From Lingula anatina (taxonomy: Eukaryota > Brachiopoda > Lingulata > Lingulida > Lingulidae), in contig NW_019775902.1 in NCBI RefSeq assembly GCF_001039355.2, positions 276,461-340,460 of the forward strand: a DNA stretch of 64,000 bases, read 5' to 3'. The translations under genes and the position numbers were made by a program. Position 1 is the stretch's first letter; each line of letters opens with the position of its first letter. Shown here piece after piece: positions 39,558-51,876 of the stretch. Under the pieces are notes generated by a model. It had not been told where the DNA came from, did not search any database, and was given only the letters and a program-made list of their open reading frames with translations.

Positions 39558-42537
39558 GGCTAATGCTATAACTGATACATGTACGTTGGTGAATAGTGCT
39601 AAGTTCCATAATAACACACACTGAGGAAGTGTGAATTAAATTGTGAGGTTGAGCTTCCAATTTGTGTAGAAAGTGAAAAGTTTAACTAAGAGTCATTATG
39701 ATAAGACTGAAATAATACATGAAATGTTTAATTTTGAAAATTTTGTGTATAATATAATATAATAAAACATGACAATATAAAATGTCTATAAGTGTTATTT
39801 TTTCTTTGAAGACATAATATTCTGTATAGTGCATAACATTCTTCACGTGAAAATTTCCAGCAATAAATGCTTTACAAGGTTTTTTGTGACACCGAGATCC
39901 CGTGGCAGAGTTTCAGTTTCATCTTTTCTATCAGGGGTACCAATGACTTAATCTTTTATTAGCTTAGCTTTCTCTCTTTTCGCTATGGACGTTGAGGCAG
40001 AGGAGGTGGTCGCATTATTATTATTATTATTATTATGAAATAGCCTTATATTTCAATGAAAAAGAGGTTTATACAAGTTTCATCAAATCAATCTCCGCAA
40101 AATTAAGTCGCTCCTCAGAGGGTCAATATCTTTTTGGAATGTTTTTAGACTTCATTTCATTAACTTTACAGGTTTTACATACTTCGGAATGGTCACGTAA
40201 ATATATTGAAGCTTGAACTCATTTTGAATTTTCAATAAATGCAATTCGAAAGCTACGCGAAATGTGATTTAAAAAAAGAAATATGATTAAACTACCTACA
40301 TTCCAAAGATTGTCACAGTATTCCGCTTTTAAAACAGATTTACTGACTACCAGTGCGGAGTAGAATTTTTCTTACTTATTAACTATTATTTCTGTAGTAA
40401 TTTGTATAACATTTTGCCATTATGCATTTATTGTAAATATCCAGATAGCAAGAAGTCGTCAAGCTGACTGCAAGTGTCAGCTACGAAATTAATCCGATGC
40501 GCCGCTAACGAGGACAACGCCGCCGAACCGATTACGGGTCGCTGTCGCTGGATAGGAATTAATTCTCTTTATAGAGAATCGTTTAAAGTGTGACAAGTTA
40601 TTAATTTTTTTAATGTTCTTTAAAGGTTGATTTAGAGTTTAACAAGTGATAAAAGAAATGTATATATATTAATTTTGTTATAGGTAACTGGAAATAACGT
40701 TTTGTAATCGTTCTCTTCTTATTTAATGATGTTATCTATAGTTGATTATTTTCATTTCTTTTAATAAATCATTTTGTAAACAAGTTTTGTCTTTACATTT
40801 GTTATGAGTACACAAGTGAATCGGATTTCTTTCACTATTTGCTGTCGAATAAGCCGCCGTTAAAAGTTCATTTACGGGATTTAGAAAAAGCCCAAAAAGG
40901 CTATTTTCGGGTTGTTACCTTTCCCGGTCACAAATGCCACTCTCCGCGTCTTAACTGGAACCCAGGTTTGGACAAACACGTCGGTTTCCTCTTTGTTTTC
41001 TGATTGGTGACGTTGTTTTTAACATATTTATTTTTTGTTTCTGATACATATAGTAACCCGCTATTCTGTCTTTTAGACCCTTGTCTCATTTCTTGCGCGC
41101 CCAACATACCTTCATCTTTGCTAAAATACAAATCTAGGAACTGAAAAACAATTCCCAATTCTTTCGTGTTTTATTCGTCAATTTCACATTACACACGACC
41201 TCCACTTTGTAACACTGAACGCTTGATTTATTAATCAGAGTCTGTCGCCATAAATCAGCGCGAACAAAGCCAGTTCTCCGTCTTGCCACCCGATGTGTGA
41301 TTGATAGGTTAAGGAATTAAAAATATAACTGATGCACTTTCCGGGGCAGGATGGGGTTAAGATTTAAGGCCCTTGAAAGGAGTGATTAACTCAATTACAC
41401 AGGTGTTGCTCGTTCTGGGCCACACACGCTCAGATATTATCTTCCGCATGTATCCGAAGTGTTCCTTTCAGTAAGTCAACAATAAATTCGATTTTGCTTC
41501 AAGTGGGTTTTGGAAAATTCTTGACCTTAATTTAAGGTGTTTGACCGTGAAGTAGATACAGAGGACTCTGAATGTTCGCACACATGTTCAGATTCGCGTG
41601 CCAAGACGGCATAGGCACATGTTTTAATGAGGTATACTACTCGGAGCGTATATAAATGTACAAAAACTGTATTGCACGCATGTATGCTTTATGATGATCA
41701 GTTTCCAGTCCCTTCGGGCTTGAACTTTTTTTCTTATCAAGACAAAACAATACACCGCATAATTTGAGAACTACATGTATCTTTGGCAACCAGTGGCGGA
41801 TTCATTAATTCACGCTGGAACAGGATCTTTAACACCCAACCCACCATCCTGCAGGAAAAATATCAATATCTTTTAAGAGAACATACTAGTCTTTTTACAA
41901 TACTTATATTAGGGCATACAGTCGGGTCTCCCTTTCTTTTGAGAAGGGACTGATGATCCGCCATTTTGCTTTGGAAATGGGGCGGGCGTAGGGGGAGGGA
42001 GGGGGGTATAAGCCCTGAGTTTCCACAACGATAACGCTAACCACGACAGCACATAAATGATTTTTAAAGATAAATAAATAAAAAATATTTCCTTTGGAAC
42101 TTATTCCTCTGTATAGATTCTTGTCCTAGCACCTAGTGAATCTAGATTTTTCCGTTGTTCAAGACATTTACTAATTAAAACTGGTAACCTCGAAGCGATT
42201 GACAAGCTATCAAAATTAATTTTGATATTAACAAAAAACAAGCAGAACCAGTTCTGGACATATTTAATGGCGTCACGGTAACCGGACAGTCACCAGCCAA
42301 GCAACAGGCCCAGTCTAGGGCATACATATCATCAGTTTATCCTCAGTTTATCATCTTTTGCGGCAAAAAGAAACGGCACGAACACCACAAAGGCGAAGAT
42401 GCCGCAGTCAGATATTATTCCAATCAATTAACAGGTGTTTACAAAATTTTTGGCCCACGGTAAAATTCGCAATGAAATTACAATAAGTGCTCTAACATCA
42501 GAGCCCAGTTTCATCTGTACGCCGAGAAGCCGCAGCA

Positions 42538-45248
42538 ATGGAGTACCGGCACTGCAGACGCCTGGTTCTGATCGTGATCTTAAGTACGCTAAGTCGAACT
42601 TTTGCAAGTAACCACCTTACAAACAAACAGACCAGTTATATGTCTAAGTCATCTGGTCGTAATACTGAGAATGCGGTTTTAAAAGAAAACTTGAATCGCG
42701 AACAAACGGGAAAGTTTGCAGTTTTTGATTCTAAGGAGTCAAACGGCACTTACAGAGGAACAACGAAGGCTATTGTTTTGAACGACGAAGATAGCAATGA
42801 CGCGTCAGGGGACGAGGCAGACATACAGACCGCCGCCTCTGGATTCGACTTGGCGAGCCATACTTTGAAGGAAATCATCCATAAGGTGCACAGAATCGAG
42901 CAATTAGAGGAATCCCAGGAGAAAAAACTGGACAATATTTTTGCGTTTCTGGCCCAATTGGACCTCGCCCTGTCGGACATACGGGATCAAATTTCTGGTG
43001 AGAAAAGTAAAGTTTTAAAAACTTTAAAAAGGCAGAAGTGCCGAAATATTGGCACGAAGTGCACTCGTCTCGGACCTTTATCAAAGTCAAACGTTTTTTC
43101 CCCAACAAATTCAATATAAATAGCGTAAACATTCAAGAATTCAAGTCAAATATTGCTTTATAATACCAAAAAAATCACTAATAAATATACCCAAGCCTTT
43201 CTTAGCATATTTTCCCGGTCTGTTATTTTATAATTATTTTTTTATTTACACAGATTTACCTCTGGATGTCATGCAGATTCTCAACGCCAAAAATATCATC
43301 AATACTGCTATCGTGTCAGTCCCTGTTGACAACGAAAGACAAGAGCTGAGACGTCCACGGACTCAGAGTGACTTACAGCTACAACAGACGTCTTCTGAAA
43401 CTAAAACCAAGTTTGGTATCGTTCCTGCTTTGTCTGAAAGTGAAAAGCTCTCAAATGTTGATGTGTCAATAACGACAACAGCAGCATCAGTCACGACAAC
43501 AGAGACTAGCCCGTCGCCCGCAGTGAAGTACAGGTCGTCAATTTATCATCTTTTGAGACAAAAAGAAACAGAAAGACTACAACACAAAGATGAAAATCGT
43601 CGTCAACCGCACGAAGTAGTAGAGCAACAGCAACAGCAGAAACAACAACATAAACAGCTGCGCAATTTAGTTCGAAATTCCCCTGTTGACCAACTGGGAA
43701 GTGGGTCTAGTAGCACGAGACATGGGCACCGGACATATACCTCCCCCATAGCCACTGGCACCCGAAGAGCACAGAGACGCTGGCTCATCACCAAATTCGG
43801 ATCACGTGAGGCAGCATCCACGCTGAGGTCCCGAGAGGAAAAACACCTTTCAGGTAAAATCGAGCAGTAGTACTAGATTTTCATTTTTAACTGCCTATGG
43901 CAAACGCCAAAAGTATAGAATAAAACAGCAAACGTCTACTTGCACGCTGAAAAGCATAAACCTATACTATCCTTATGTTTCTGAAAAAGTCCTGAAAAAA
44001 TATGTTTTTTACTTTACTAAAAAATGTTTGTTATTGCACGGGCGACTTCTCAAATATTTGATTTTTTAAATGACAACCATAAAAAATAATGCCTGCATTA
44101 CATGCAAAAGAAAGGAACAGAACCACACGCACGCAGTGTCCACATCCCGATACATGTGACACGTTTCCGGTTAAAGAATTGATAGATTCTTGGCGGGGAA
44201 TGCACGTGCGACCTCAACTGCTCTCACTCTACCCGTGATTATTATTATTATTTCATACTGACCCCTCCTTGGTTACTTTAGGGCAAAAGTGTCCCTAGAA
44301 ATACCCACCACGTTTAACCACAACAATGCAACCCTCTGTGCCAGGATGTTTTTATGCCGTGCGTGTGTAGAGATGTGGTCAGACAAGACCAAAAGTGAAC
44401 TGGAGTGGCCCAACTGTGCTGTGTTTGTAGAAAAGATCTCATTCTTTAGCTCCAGGGTCCAGAACAAATGTATGCTTTACATCTCTGTTAAGGTAGCAAG
44501 GCGACGCGAGAAGTTTTTTTATTCAATCTAAAGCAAATTTATCATTTTTTTAGAGCCACAATTGATAGCATTCAACTTTTATCTCTTATTATTTGGTTTG
44601 GAGGTGTCTTCAACAAGAACCATGGGGAATCGGGCAAAATTGTAACTGCATGTTACATGCCCGTAGCCAGGGGGGGGGGGTTCGGGGGTGTCGAAAGAAC
44701 CGCCCCTTTTGCTGGGAAAAGGTCCACTCTGGGTAAAATTTGGTCTAGGTACATAAAGTTTTTATGGGAAAAGGTCCATTTTTTCAGAAAAAGAACCCCC
44801 CTTTTGAAATTGCTGGCTACGGGCCTGATGTAGTAAAATGTTTTAGTGTTTTAACATCGCAACAGTTTGCTTGAAATCTGAATGAAAAATATAGATTAAT
44901 GACTGTAATCATCCAGTTTTTAGCCTTTATAAATTCTTACCTAGGAACAAGAAATTGTTTACATTTAAAGAAAGTAATATTCTAAAGGGGTTTTATACCA
45001 TCATTGGTTACAATTTTAATTCTAACGTTTTGAAAGACCACTTATTCAACAGAACACGATGTCTCATTTTACAGAATGCCCCAAAGGATACGACCTCCGC
45101 TACGGTAAGAGCTGCTACTACGTCAGCCCCCGCTACTCGTACACCTTTGCGTGGGAACAGGCGCGTGCGCAGTGTACGGCTCTTGAGGGGAGTCTGCTTT
45201 CAGTGGAAACATGGGACGAACACCAGTTTCTGAAAACGCACTTGAAAG
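42538..45248 (+). CDS. Secreted coiled-coil C-type lectin, copy A (3' end missing)
   Basis: Exons 42538-42997 (460 nt), 43254-43853 (600) and 45075-45248 (174), with GT-AG borders and all introns in phase 1, exactly as in the complete copy B. The N-terminus MEYRHCRRLVLIVILSTLSR looks like a signal peptide. An acidic stretch and a probable coiled coil (LKEIIHKVHRIEQLEESQEK) follow, then a Ser/Thr/Gln-rich region with a short Gln run, then the first half of a C-type lectin domain (CPKGYD...SCYYVS...QARAQC). The last exon should lie just past 45461, where the N breaks the sequence. The third exon encodes the same residues as copy B, while exons 1 and 2 differ at a dozen or so residues. It is probably the other allele, or a recent duplicate. 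Confidence 0.85.
44653..44827. mobile_element. MITE insertion with empty site in copy B
   Basis: About 175 bp in lectin intron 2 with inverted ends: ATGCCCGTAGCCAG at the left and CTGGCTACGGGCCTG at the right. ATG flanks both sides (44650-44652 and 44828-44830). The same place in copy B (about 51,003) reads ctgcATGtagta without the element, which confirms insertion and a likely 3-bp target duplication. The interior holds a G run and two similar ggaaaaggtcca blocks and no coding sequence. Confidence 0.8.
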
Positions 45249-45462
45249 GTATCACATTTTCGATATTCCGATTATTTTATCCGCATTCCTTCTCTGTACT
45301 TCTTCTCATAATACTTTAGTGATAAGATAATTCTGATTAAATGATCATATGCTCTAGTTTGTGGCGTTTATTAAGTGCCTACAAAGCCCTACTACTGATA
45401 TATTGTTTATCGGGTATGTTATTATCATAAAGTAGCATAGGTATATTTTTAAAAAAGGAAGN

Positions 45463-48400
45463 CTAGTGTGTTATTAAAAGGCTGATACTATAACTGATAC
45501 ATTGGTGAATAGTGCTATCTTTCATAATAGCACTGAGGAAGTGTGAATTAGCTTTGTGAGGTTTAGCTACCATTTTGTGTAGAAAGTGAAAAGTTTAACT
45601 TAGGATCATTATGAGAAGACTGAAATAATATATGAAATGTTTAATTTTGAAAATTTTGTGCATAATATAATAAAACATGACTATATAAAATCTCCATCAG
45701 TGTTATTTTTTCTTTGATGACATAATATTATATATAGTGCATAACATTCTTCACGTGAAAATTTCCAATAAATGCATTACAAGGTTTTTGAGACGCCGAG
45801 ATCCCATGGCAAAGTTTCAGTTTCATCTTTTCTATCAGAGGTACCAATGACTCGATCCTTTATTAGCTTCCGTGCTAGTAAGATGCTACAGTGACAAGCA
45901 ACCAAGAATTGCTACTAAGTTTATATGCATTCTAGACACTGAAAATGAGGAATTACGCGAAGGCAATTGCGACGGTATTAACTCTTGCGGTCGCAAATTG
46001 CGATGCTAGCAAGAAAGGCAATAGCGCCGAATCGCAGATTTTGAGATGCTTTCGAACATGCGAGCCCAGGTTTAATTTCCAACGAATGATGCAACGTGTA
46101 TGTATGATTTTAATAAAAGTCCTAGGGCATGTAAACAGAAAAGATATATGTCGTTTGTACTGTGGTGTGTTTAATTATCTACTTAAAAATTGCGAGACAA
46201 TAAGAAATGCAATATGAAACTAACTTTTTGTGGCAAAAATGCAACTTTAAAAAAAAATTCTTATCGAAACGCACTGAAAACACCTTGCTCGGTAAAGTAA
46301 GTGCTTTTTACTCTTTATTTCCTATTGACATTGAGGCAGGGGGTCGCATTATTATTATTATTATGAAAAAGTTACATTTCAATGAACGAGGTTTATACAA
46401 ATCTCTTCAAATTAATAATCTCCACAAAATTACATTGCTCGTCAATTCTCTCAGAGGGTCAATATCTTTTGGGAATGTTCTCACAGTGTTCATTTCATTC
46501 ATTTTACAGGTTTAACATACATTGTAAAGGCCATGTAAATATATTGACGCATGAATCATTTTGAATTTTCAATAAACATGAGTAGAGCGCTACGCGAAAT
46601 GTTATTTAAAAAAGGAAATATGATTAAACTACCTACATTCCAAAGATTGGCACAGCACTCTGCTTTTAAAACAAATTTACTGGCTACCAGTACGGAATAG
46701 ATTTTTTCTTACTTCATCATTATTTCTGTAGTTATTTGTATTATACCTTGCCATTATCTATTTATTGTAAATATCCAGATAGCAAGAAGTCGTCGAGCCG
46801 ACAGCAAGTTTCAGCTACGAAGTTAATCCGATGCGCCGCCGAGCCGATTACGGTGTCGCTGTCGCTGGATAGGAATTATCTTTAAAGAGAATCGTTTTAA
46901 GTGTAAAAAGTTATAATTTTTTTAATGTTCTTTAAAGGTTGATTTAAAGTGTAACAAGTGACAAAAGAAAAAATCTATTAATTTTGTTATAGGTAATTGG
47001 AAATAACGTTTTGTAACCGTATGGTTTTTATTTAATAATGTTGTCTCTAGTTGATTATTTGCATTTCTTTTAATAAACCATTTTGTAAACAAGTTTTGTC
47101 TATATATTTGTTATGAGTACACAAGTGAATCAGATTTCTTTCACTATTTGATGTCGAATAAGCCGCCGTTAAAAGTTCATTTATGGGATTTAGAAAAAGC
47201 CCAAAAAGGCCATTTTCGGGTTGTTACCTTTCCCGGTCACAAATGCCACTCTCCACGTCTCAACTGGAACCCAGGTTTGGACAAACACGGCGGTTTCCTC
47301 TTTGTTTTCTGATTGGTGACATTGTTTTGAACATATTTATTTTTTGTTTCTGATACATATAGTAACCCGCTATTCTGTCTTTTGGACCCTTGTCTCATTT
47401 CTTGCGCACCCAACATACCTTCATCTTTGCTAAAATACAAATCTAGGAACTGAAAAAAACAATTCCCAGTTCTTTCGTGTTTTATTCGCCAATTTCACAT
47501 TCCACACGACCTCCACTTTGTAACACTGAACGCTTGATTTATTGATCAGAATCTGTCGCCATAAATCAGCGCGAACAAAGCCAGTTCTCCGTCTTGCCAC
47601 CCGATGTGTGATTGATAGGTTAAGGAATTAAAAATATAACTGATGCACTTTCCGGGGCAGGATGGGGTTAAGATGTGGGCCCGTGAAAGGTGTGATTAAT
47701 TCATTGACACAGGTGTTGCTCGTTCTGGGCCACACACGTACAGATATTATCTTCGGCATGTATCCGAAGTGTTTCTTTCGGTAAGTCAACAATAAATTCG
47801 ATTTTGCTTCAAGTGGGTTTTGGAAAATTCTTGACCTTAATTTAAGGTGTTTGACCGTGAAGTAGGTACAGAGGACTCTGAATGTTCGCACACATGTTCA
47901 GATTCGCGTGCCAAGACGGCATAGGTACATGTTTTAATGTGCTACACTACTTGCAGCGTCTATAAATGTACAGAAACTGCATTGCTCGCATATATGCTTT
48001 ATGATTATCAGTTTCCAGTCCCTTCGGGCTTGAACTTTTTGTTCTTATTAAGACAAAACAATACACCGCATAATTTGAGAACTACATGTATATCTTTGGC
48101 AACCAGTGGCGGATTCATTATTTCGCGCTGTAACAGGATCTTTAATACCCCCCCCCCCCCCCACCACCATCCTGCAGGAAAAATATCAATATATTTTAAG
48201 AGAACATACCAGTCTTTTTACGATACTTACATTAGGGCCACACAGTCGGGTCTCCTTTTCTTTTGAGAAGGGACTGATGATCCGCCATTTTGCTTTGGAA
48301 ATGGGGCGGGCGTAGGGGGAGGGAGGGGGTATAAGCCCTGAGTTTCCACAACGATAACGCTAACCACCACAGCACATTAATGATTTTTCAAGATAAATAA

Positions 48401-51400
48401 ATAAAAACCCCGCAAAGTTAAAAAAATATTTCCTTTGGAACTTATTCCTCTGTATAGATTCTTGTCCTAGCACATGTCTATGACCTCATGAATCTGGATT
48501 TTCTATGGTTCAAGACATTTACTAATTAAAACTGGTAACCTCGAAGCGATTGACAAGCTATCAAAATTAATTTTGATATTAACAAAAAACAAGCAGAACC
48601 AGTTCTGGACATATTTAATGGCGTCACGGTAACCGGACAGTCACCAGCCAAGCAACAGGCCCAGTCTAGGGCATACATATCATCAGTTTATCCTCAGTTT
48701 ATCATCTTTTGCGGCAAAAAGAAACGGCACAACAACACCACAAAGGCGAAGATGCCGCAGTCAGATATTATTCCAATCAATTAACAGGTGTTTACAAAAT
48801 TTTTTGGCCCACGGTAAAATTCGCAATGAAATTACAATAAGTGCTCTAACCTCAGAGCCCAGTTTCATCTGTACGCCGAGAAGCCGCAGAAATGGAGTAC
48901 CGGCACTGCAGACGCCTGGTTCTGATCGTGATCGTAAGTACTCTAAGTCGAACTTTTGCAAGTAACCACCTTACAAACAAACAGACCAGTTATATGTCTA
49001 AGTCATCTGGTCGTAATACTGAGAATGCGGTTTTAAAAGAAAACTTGAATCGCGAACAAACGGGAAAGTTTAGAGTTTTTGATTCGAAGGAGTCAAACAG
49101 CACATATAGAGGAACAACGAAGGATATTGTTTTGAACGACGAAGATAGCAATGACGCGTCAGGGGACGAGGCAGACATACAGACCGCCGCTTCTGGATTC
49201 GACTTGGCGAGCCATACTTTGAAGGAAATCATTCATAAGGTTCACAGAATCGAGCAATTAGAGGAATCCCAGGAGAAAAAACTGGACAATATTTTTGCGT
49301 TTCTGGCCCAATTGGACCTCGCCCTGTCGGACATACGGGATCAAATTTCTGGTAAGAAAAGTAAAGTTTTAAAAACTTTAAAAAGGCAGAAGTGCCGAAA
49401 TATTGACACGAAGTGCACTCGTCTCGGACCTTTATCAAAATCAAACGTTTTTTCCAACAAATTCAATATAAATAGCGTAAACATTCAAGAATTCAAGTCA
49501 AAGATTGCTTAATAATACCGAAAAAAATCACTAATTAATATACCCAAGCCTTTCTTAGCATATTTTCCCGGTCTGTTATTTTATTATTATTTTTTCATTT
49601 ACACAGATTTGCCTCTGGATGTCATGCAGATTCTCAACGCCAAAAATATCATCAATACTGCTATCGTGTCAGTCCCTGTTGACAACAAGAGGCAAGAGCT
49701 GAGACGTCCACGAACTCAGAGTGTCCTACAGCTACAACAGACGTCTTCTGAAACTAAAGCCAAGTTTGGTGTTGTTCCTGCTTTGTCTGAAAGTGAAAAG
49801 CTCTCAAATGTTGATGTGTCAATAACGACAACAGCAGCATCAGCCACGTCAACAGAGACTAGCCCGTCACCCGCAGTGAAGTACAGGTCGTCAATTTATC
49901 ATCTTTTGCGACAAAAAGAAACAGAAAGACTACAACACAAAGATGAAAATCGTCGTCAACCGCACGAAGTAGTAGAGCAACAGCAACAGCAGAAACACCA
50001 ACATAAACAGCTGCGCAATTTAGTTCGAAATTCCCCTGTTGACCAATTGGGAAGTGGGTCTAGTAGCACGAGACATGGGCACCGGACATATACCTCCCCC
50101 ATAGCCACTGGCACCCGAAGAGCACAGAGACGCCGGCTCATCACCAAATTCGGATCACGTGAGGCAGCATCCACGCTGAGGTCCCGAGAGGAAAAACACC
50201 TTTCAGGTAAAATCGAGCAGTAGTACTAGATTTTCATTTTCAACTGCCTATGGCAAACGCCAAAAGTATAGAATAAAACAGCAAACGTCTACTTGCACAC
50301 TGAAAAGCATAAACCTATACTATCCTTATGTTTCTGAAAAAGTCCTGAAAAAAATATGTTTTTTATTTTAGTAAAAATGTTTGTTATTGCACTGGAGACT
50401 TCTCAAATATTTGATTTTTTAAAAAATAACAACCATAAAAAAATAATGCGTGCATGTAAAAGAAAGGAACAGAACCACACGCACGCGGTGTCCACATCCC
50501 GATACATGTGACACGTTTCCGGTTAGAGAATTGATGTAGTCTTGGCGGGGAATGCACGTGCGACCTCAACTGCTCTCACTCTACCCGTGATTATTATTAT
50601 TATTATTTCATACTGACCCTCCTTGGTTACTTTAGGGCACAAGTGTCCCTAGAAATACCCACCACAATTTACCACAACAACGCAACCCTCTGTGCCAGGA
50701 TGTTTTTATGCCGTGCGTGTGTAGAGATGTGGTCAGACAAGACCCAAAGTGAACTGGGGTGGCCCAACTGTGCTGTGTTTGTAGAAAAAATCTAATTGTT
50801 TAGCTCCAGGGTCCAGAACAAGTGTACGCTTTATATCTTTGCTAAGATAACATGGCGACGCGAGAAGTTTTTTCATTCAATCTAAAGCAAATTTATCAAT
50901 TTTTTTAGAGACACAATTGATAGCATTCAACATTTATCTCTTATTATTTGGTTTGGAGGTGTCACCAACAAGAACCATGGGGAATCGGGCAAAATTGTAA
51001 CTGCATGTAGTAAAATGTTTTAGTTTTTTAACATCGCAACAGTCTGAAATAAGAATGAAATATATAGATTAATGACTGTAACCATCCTGCTTTTAGCCCT
51101 TTTAAATTCTTACCTAGTAACAAGACACTGTTTACATTTAAAGACAATTTTAATTCTAACGTTTTTAAAGACAACTTATTCAACAGAACACGATGTCTCA
51201 TTTCGCAGAATGCCCCAAAGGATACGACCTCCGCTACGGTAAGAGCTGCTACTACGTCAGCCCCCGCTACTCGTACACCTTTGCGTGGGAACAGGCGCGT
51301 GCGCAGTGTACGGCTCTTGAGGGGAGTCTGCTTTCAGTGGAAACATGGGACGAACACCAGTTTCTGAAAACGCACTTGAAAGGTAACACATTTTCGATAT

Positions 51401-51595
51401 TCCGATTATTTTATCCACATTCCTTCTCTGTACTTCTTCTCATAATACTTTAGTGATAAGATAATTCTGATTAAATGATCATATGCTCTAGTTTGTGGCG
51501 TTTATTAAGTGCCTACAAAGCCCTACTACTGATATATTGTTTATCGGGTATGTTATTATCATAAAGTAGCATAGGTATATTTTTAAAAAAGAAAG
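45463..51595. repeat. 6-kb segment repeated across the N at 45462, copy B
   Basis: Begins in the equivalent of the MOCOS 3' flank (ctagtgtgttattaaaaggct against acatagtgttattaagaggct near 39.54 kb) and runs through the lectin gene. Here it continues unbroken into the last lectin exon. Confidence 0.9.
45945..46217 (+). CDS. Small cysteine-rich secreted peptide, unknown
   Basis: A single-exon frame of 90 codons. The start MRNYAKAIATVLTLAVANC is hydrophobic and could be a signal peptide. The remainder has six cysteines at 35, 39, 53, 69, 73 and 83 (C-x3-C-x13-C-x15-C-x3-C-x9-C). Two C-x3-C pairs in a short basic, helix-prone chain suggest a disulfide-stabilised helical hairpin. I do not recognise the family and assign no function. 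The surrounding block of about 400 bp is absent from the equivalent place in copy A (near 39,970), so the gene is a presence/absence variant or recent insertion. An acceptor-like tctag lies 10 bp before the start, so an upstream exon is possible. Confidence 0.5.
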   Translation: MRNYAKAIATVLTLAVANCDASKKGNSAESQILRCFRTCEPRFNFQRMMQRVCMILIKVLGHVNRKDICRLYCGVFNYLLKNCETIRNAI

Positions 51596-51876
51596 AAATA
51601 CTTTCTTATGTACATTATTCTGAAATCATTATTGCAGATCGTGAACGGTACGGCTATGTATGGTGGACAAGCGGAAAATACTGGCCACCAACACAACTGT
51701 TCATCTGGACAGCCAACGCCAACAGAGTGACCTACGCCGACTGGGCACAGAACGAGCCGAAGGTGCGAGAAAATCGCTGTATTACGATGTGGAGCGGGCT
51801 CCGGTTTAAGTTCTATACAACCCCGTGTGACGTACTAATTGCTACGGCGTTTATATGCGAGGTGCATCTAAATTGA
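48892..51876 (+). CDS. Secreted coiled-coil C-type lectin, complete copy B
   Basis: Exons 48892-49351, 49607-50206, 51209-51382 and 51638-51876 join to 1,473 nt, giving 490 residues; introns are GT-AG and phase 1. Layout: signal peptide (1 to about 23); acidic region with an N-S-T glycosylation site; probable coiled coil (about 108-150) that may drive oligomer formation; Ser/Thr/Gln-rich basic middle; C-type lectin domain 355-490. The domain has six cysteines (355, 367, 387, 459, 475, 485), fitting the long form with pairs 355-367, 387-485 and 459-475. The sugar/calcium motif is EPK (451-453) instead of EPN or QPD, and the WND motif is missing before C475. Classical calcium-dependent sugar binding is therefore doubtful. 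Possible roles in such families are immune recognition or extracellular matrix; the sequence does not decide. A candidate polyadenylation signal ATTAAA is at 52181. Confidence 0.9.

Larger units (their letters stand above)
39540..45461. repeat. 6-kb segment repeated across the N at 45462, copy A
   Basis: From the MOCOS 3' flank through three exons of the lectin gene. Matches 45463 to about 51,595 with small substitutions and several indels. Copy A alone carries the MITE at 44.65-44.83 kb and lacks the small cysteine-rich gene. It stops in the lectin's last intron. Confidence 0.9.

Noticed and set aside
40928-41158. Minus open frame repeated at 47237-47440, and a plus frame over the same bases (reads ...KPPLKVHLRDLEKAQKGYF...)
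   Set aside because: Present in both 6-kb copies, but no splice sites, start context or recognisable family; both strands are open, so coding status is undecidable. Left out.
43603-43821. Minus Cys-rich open frame opposite lectin exon 2 (also 49956-50174)
   Set aside because: The Cys run is the complement of the CAG/CAA glutamine run of the lectin; a shadow.
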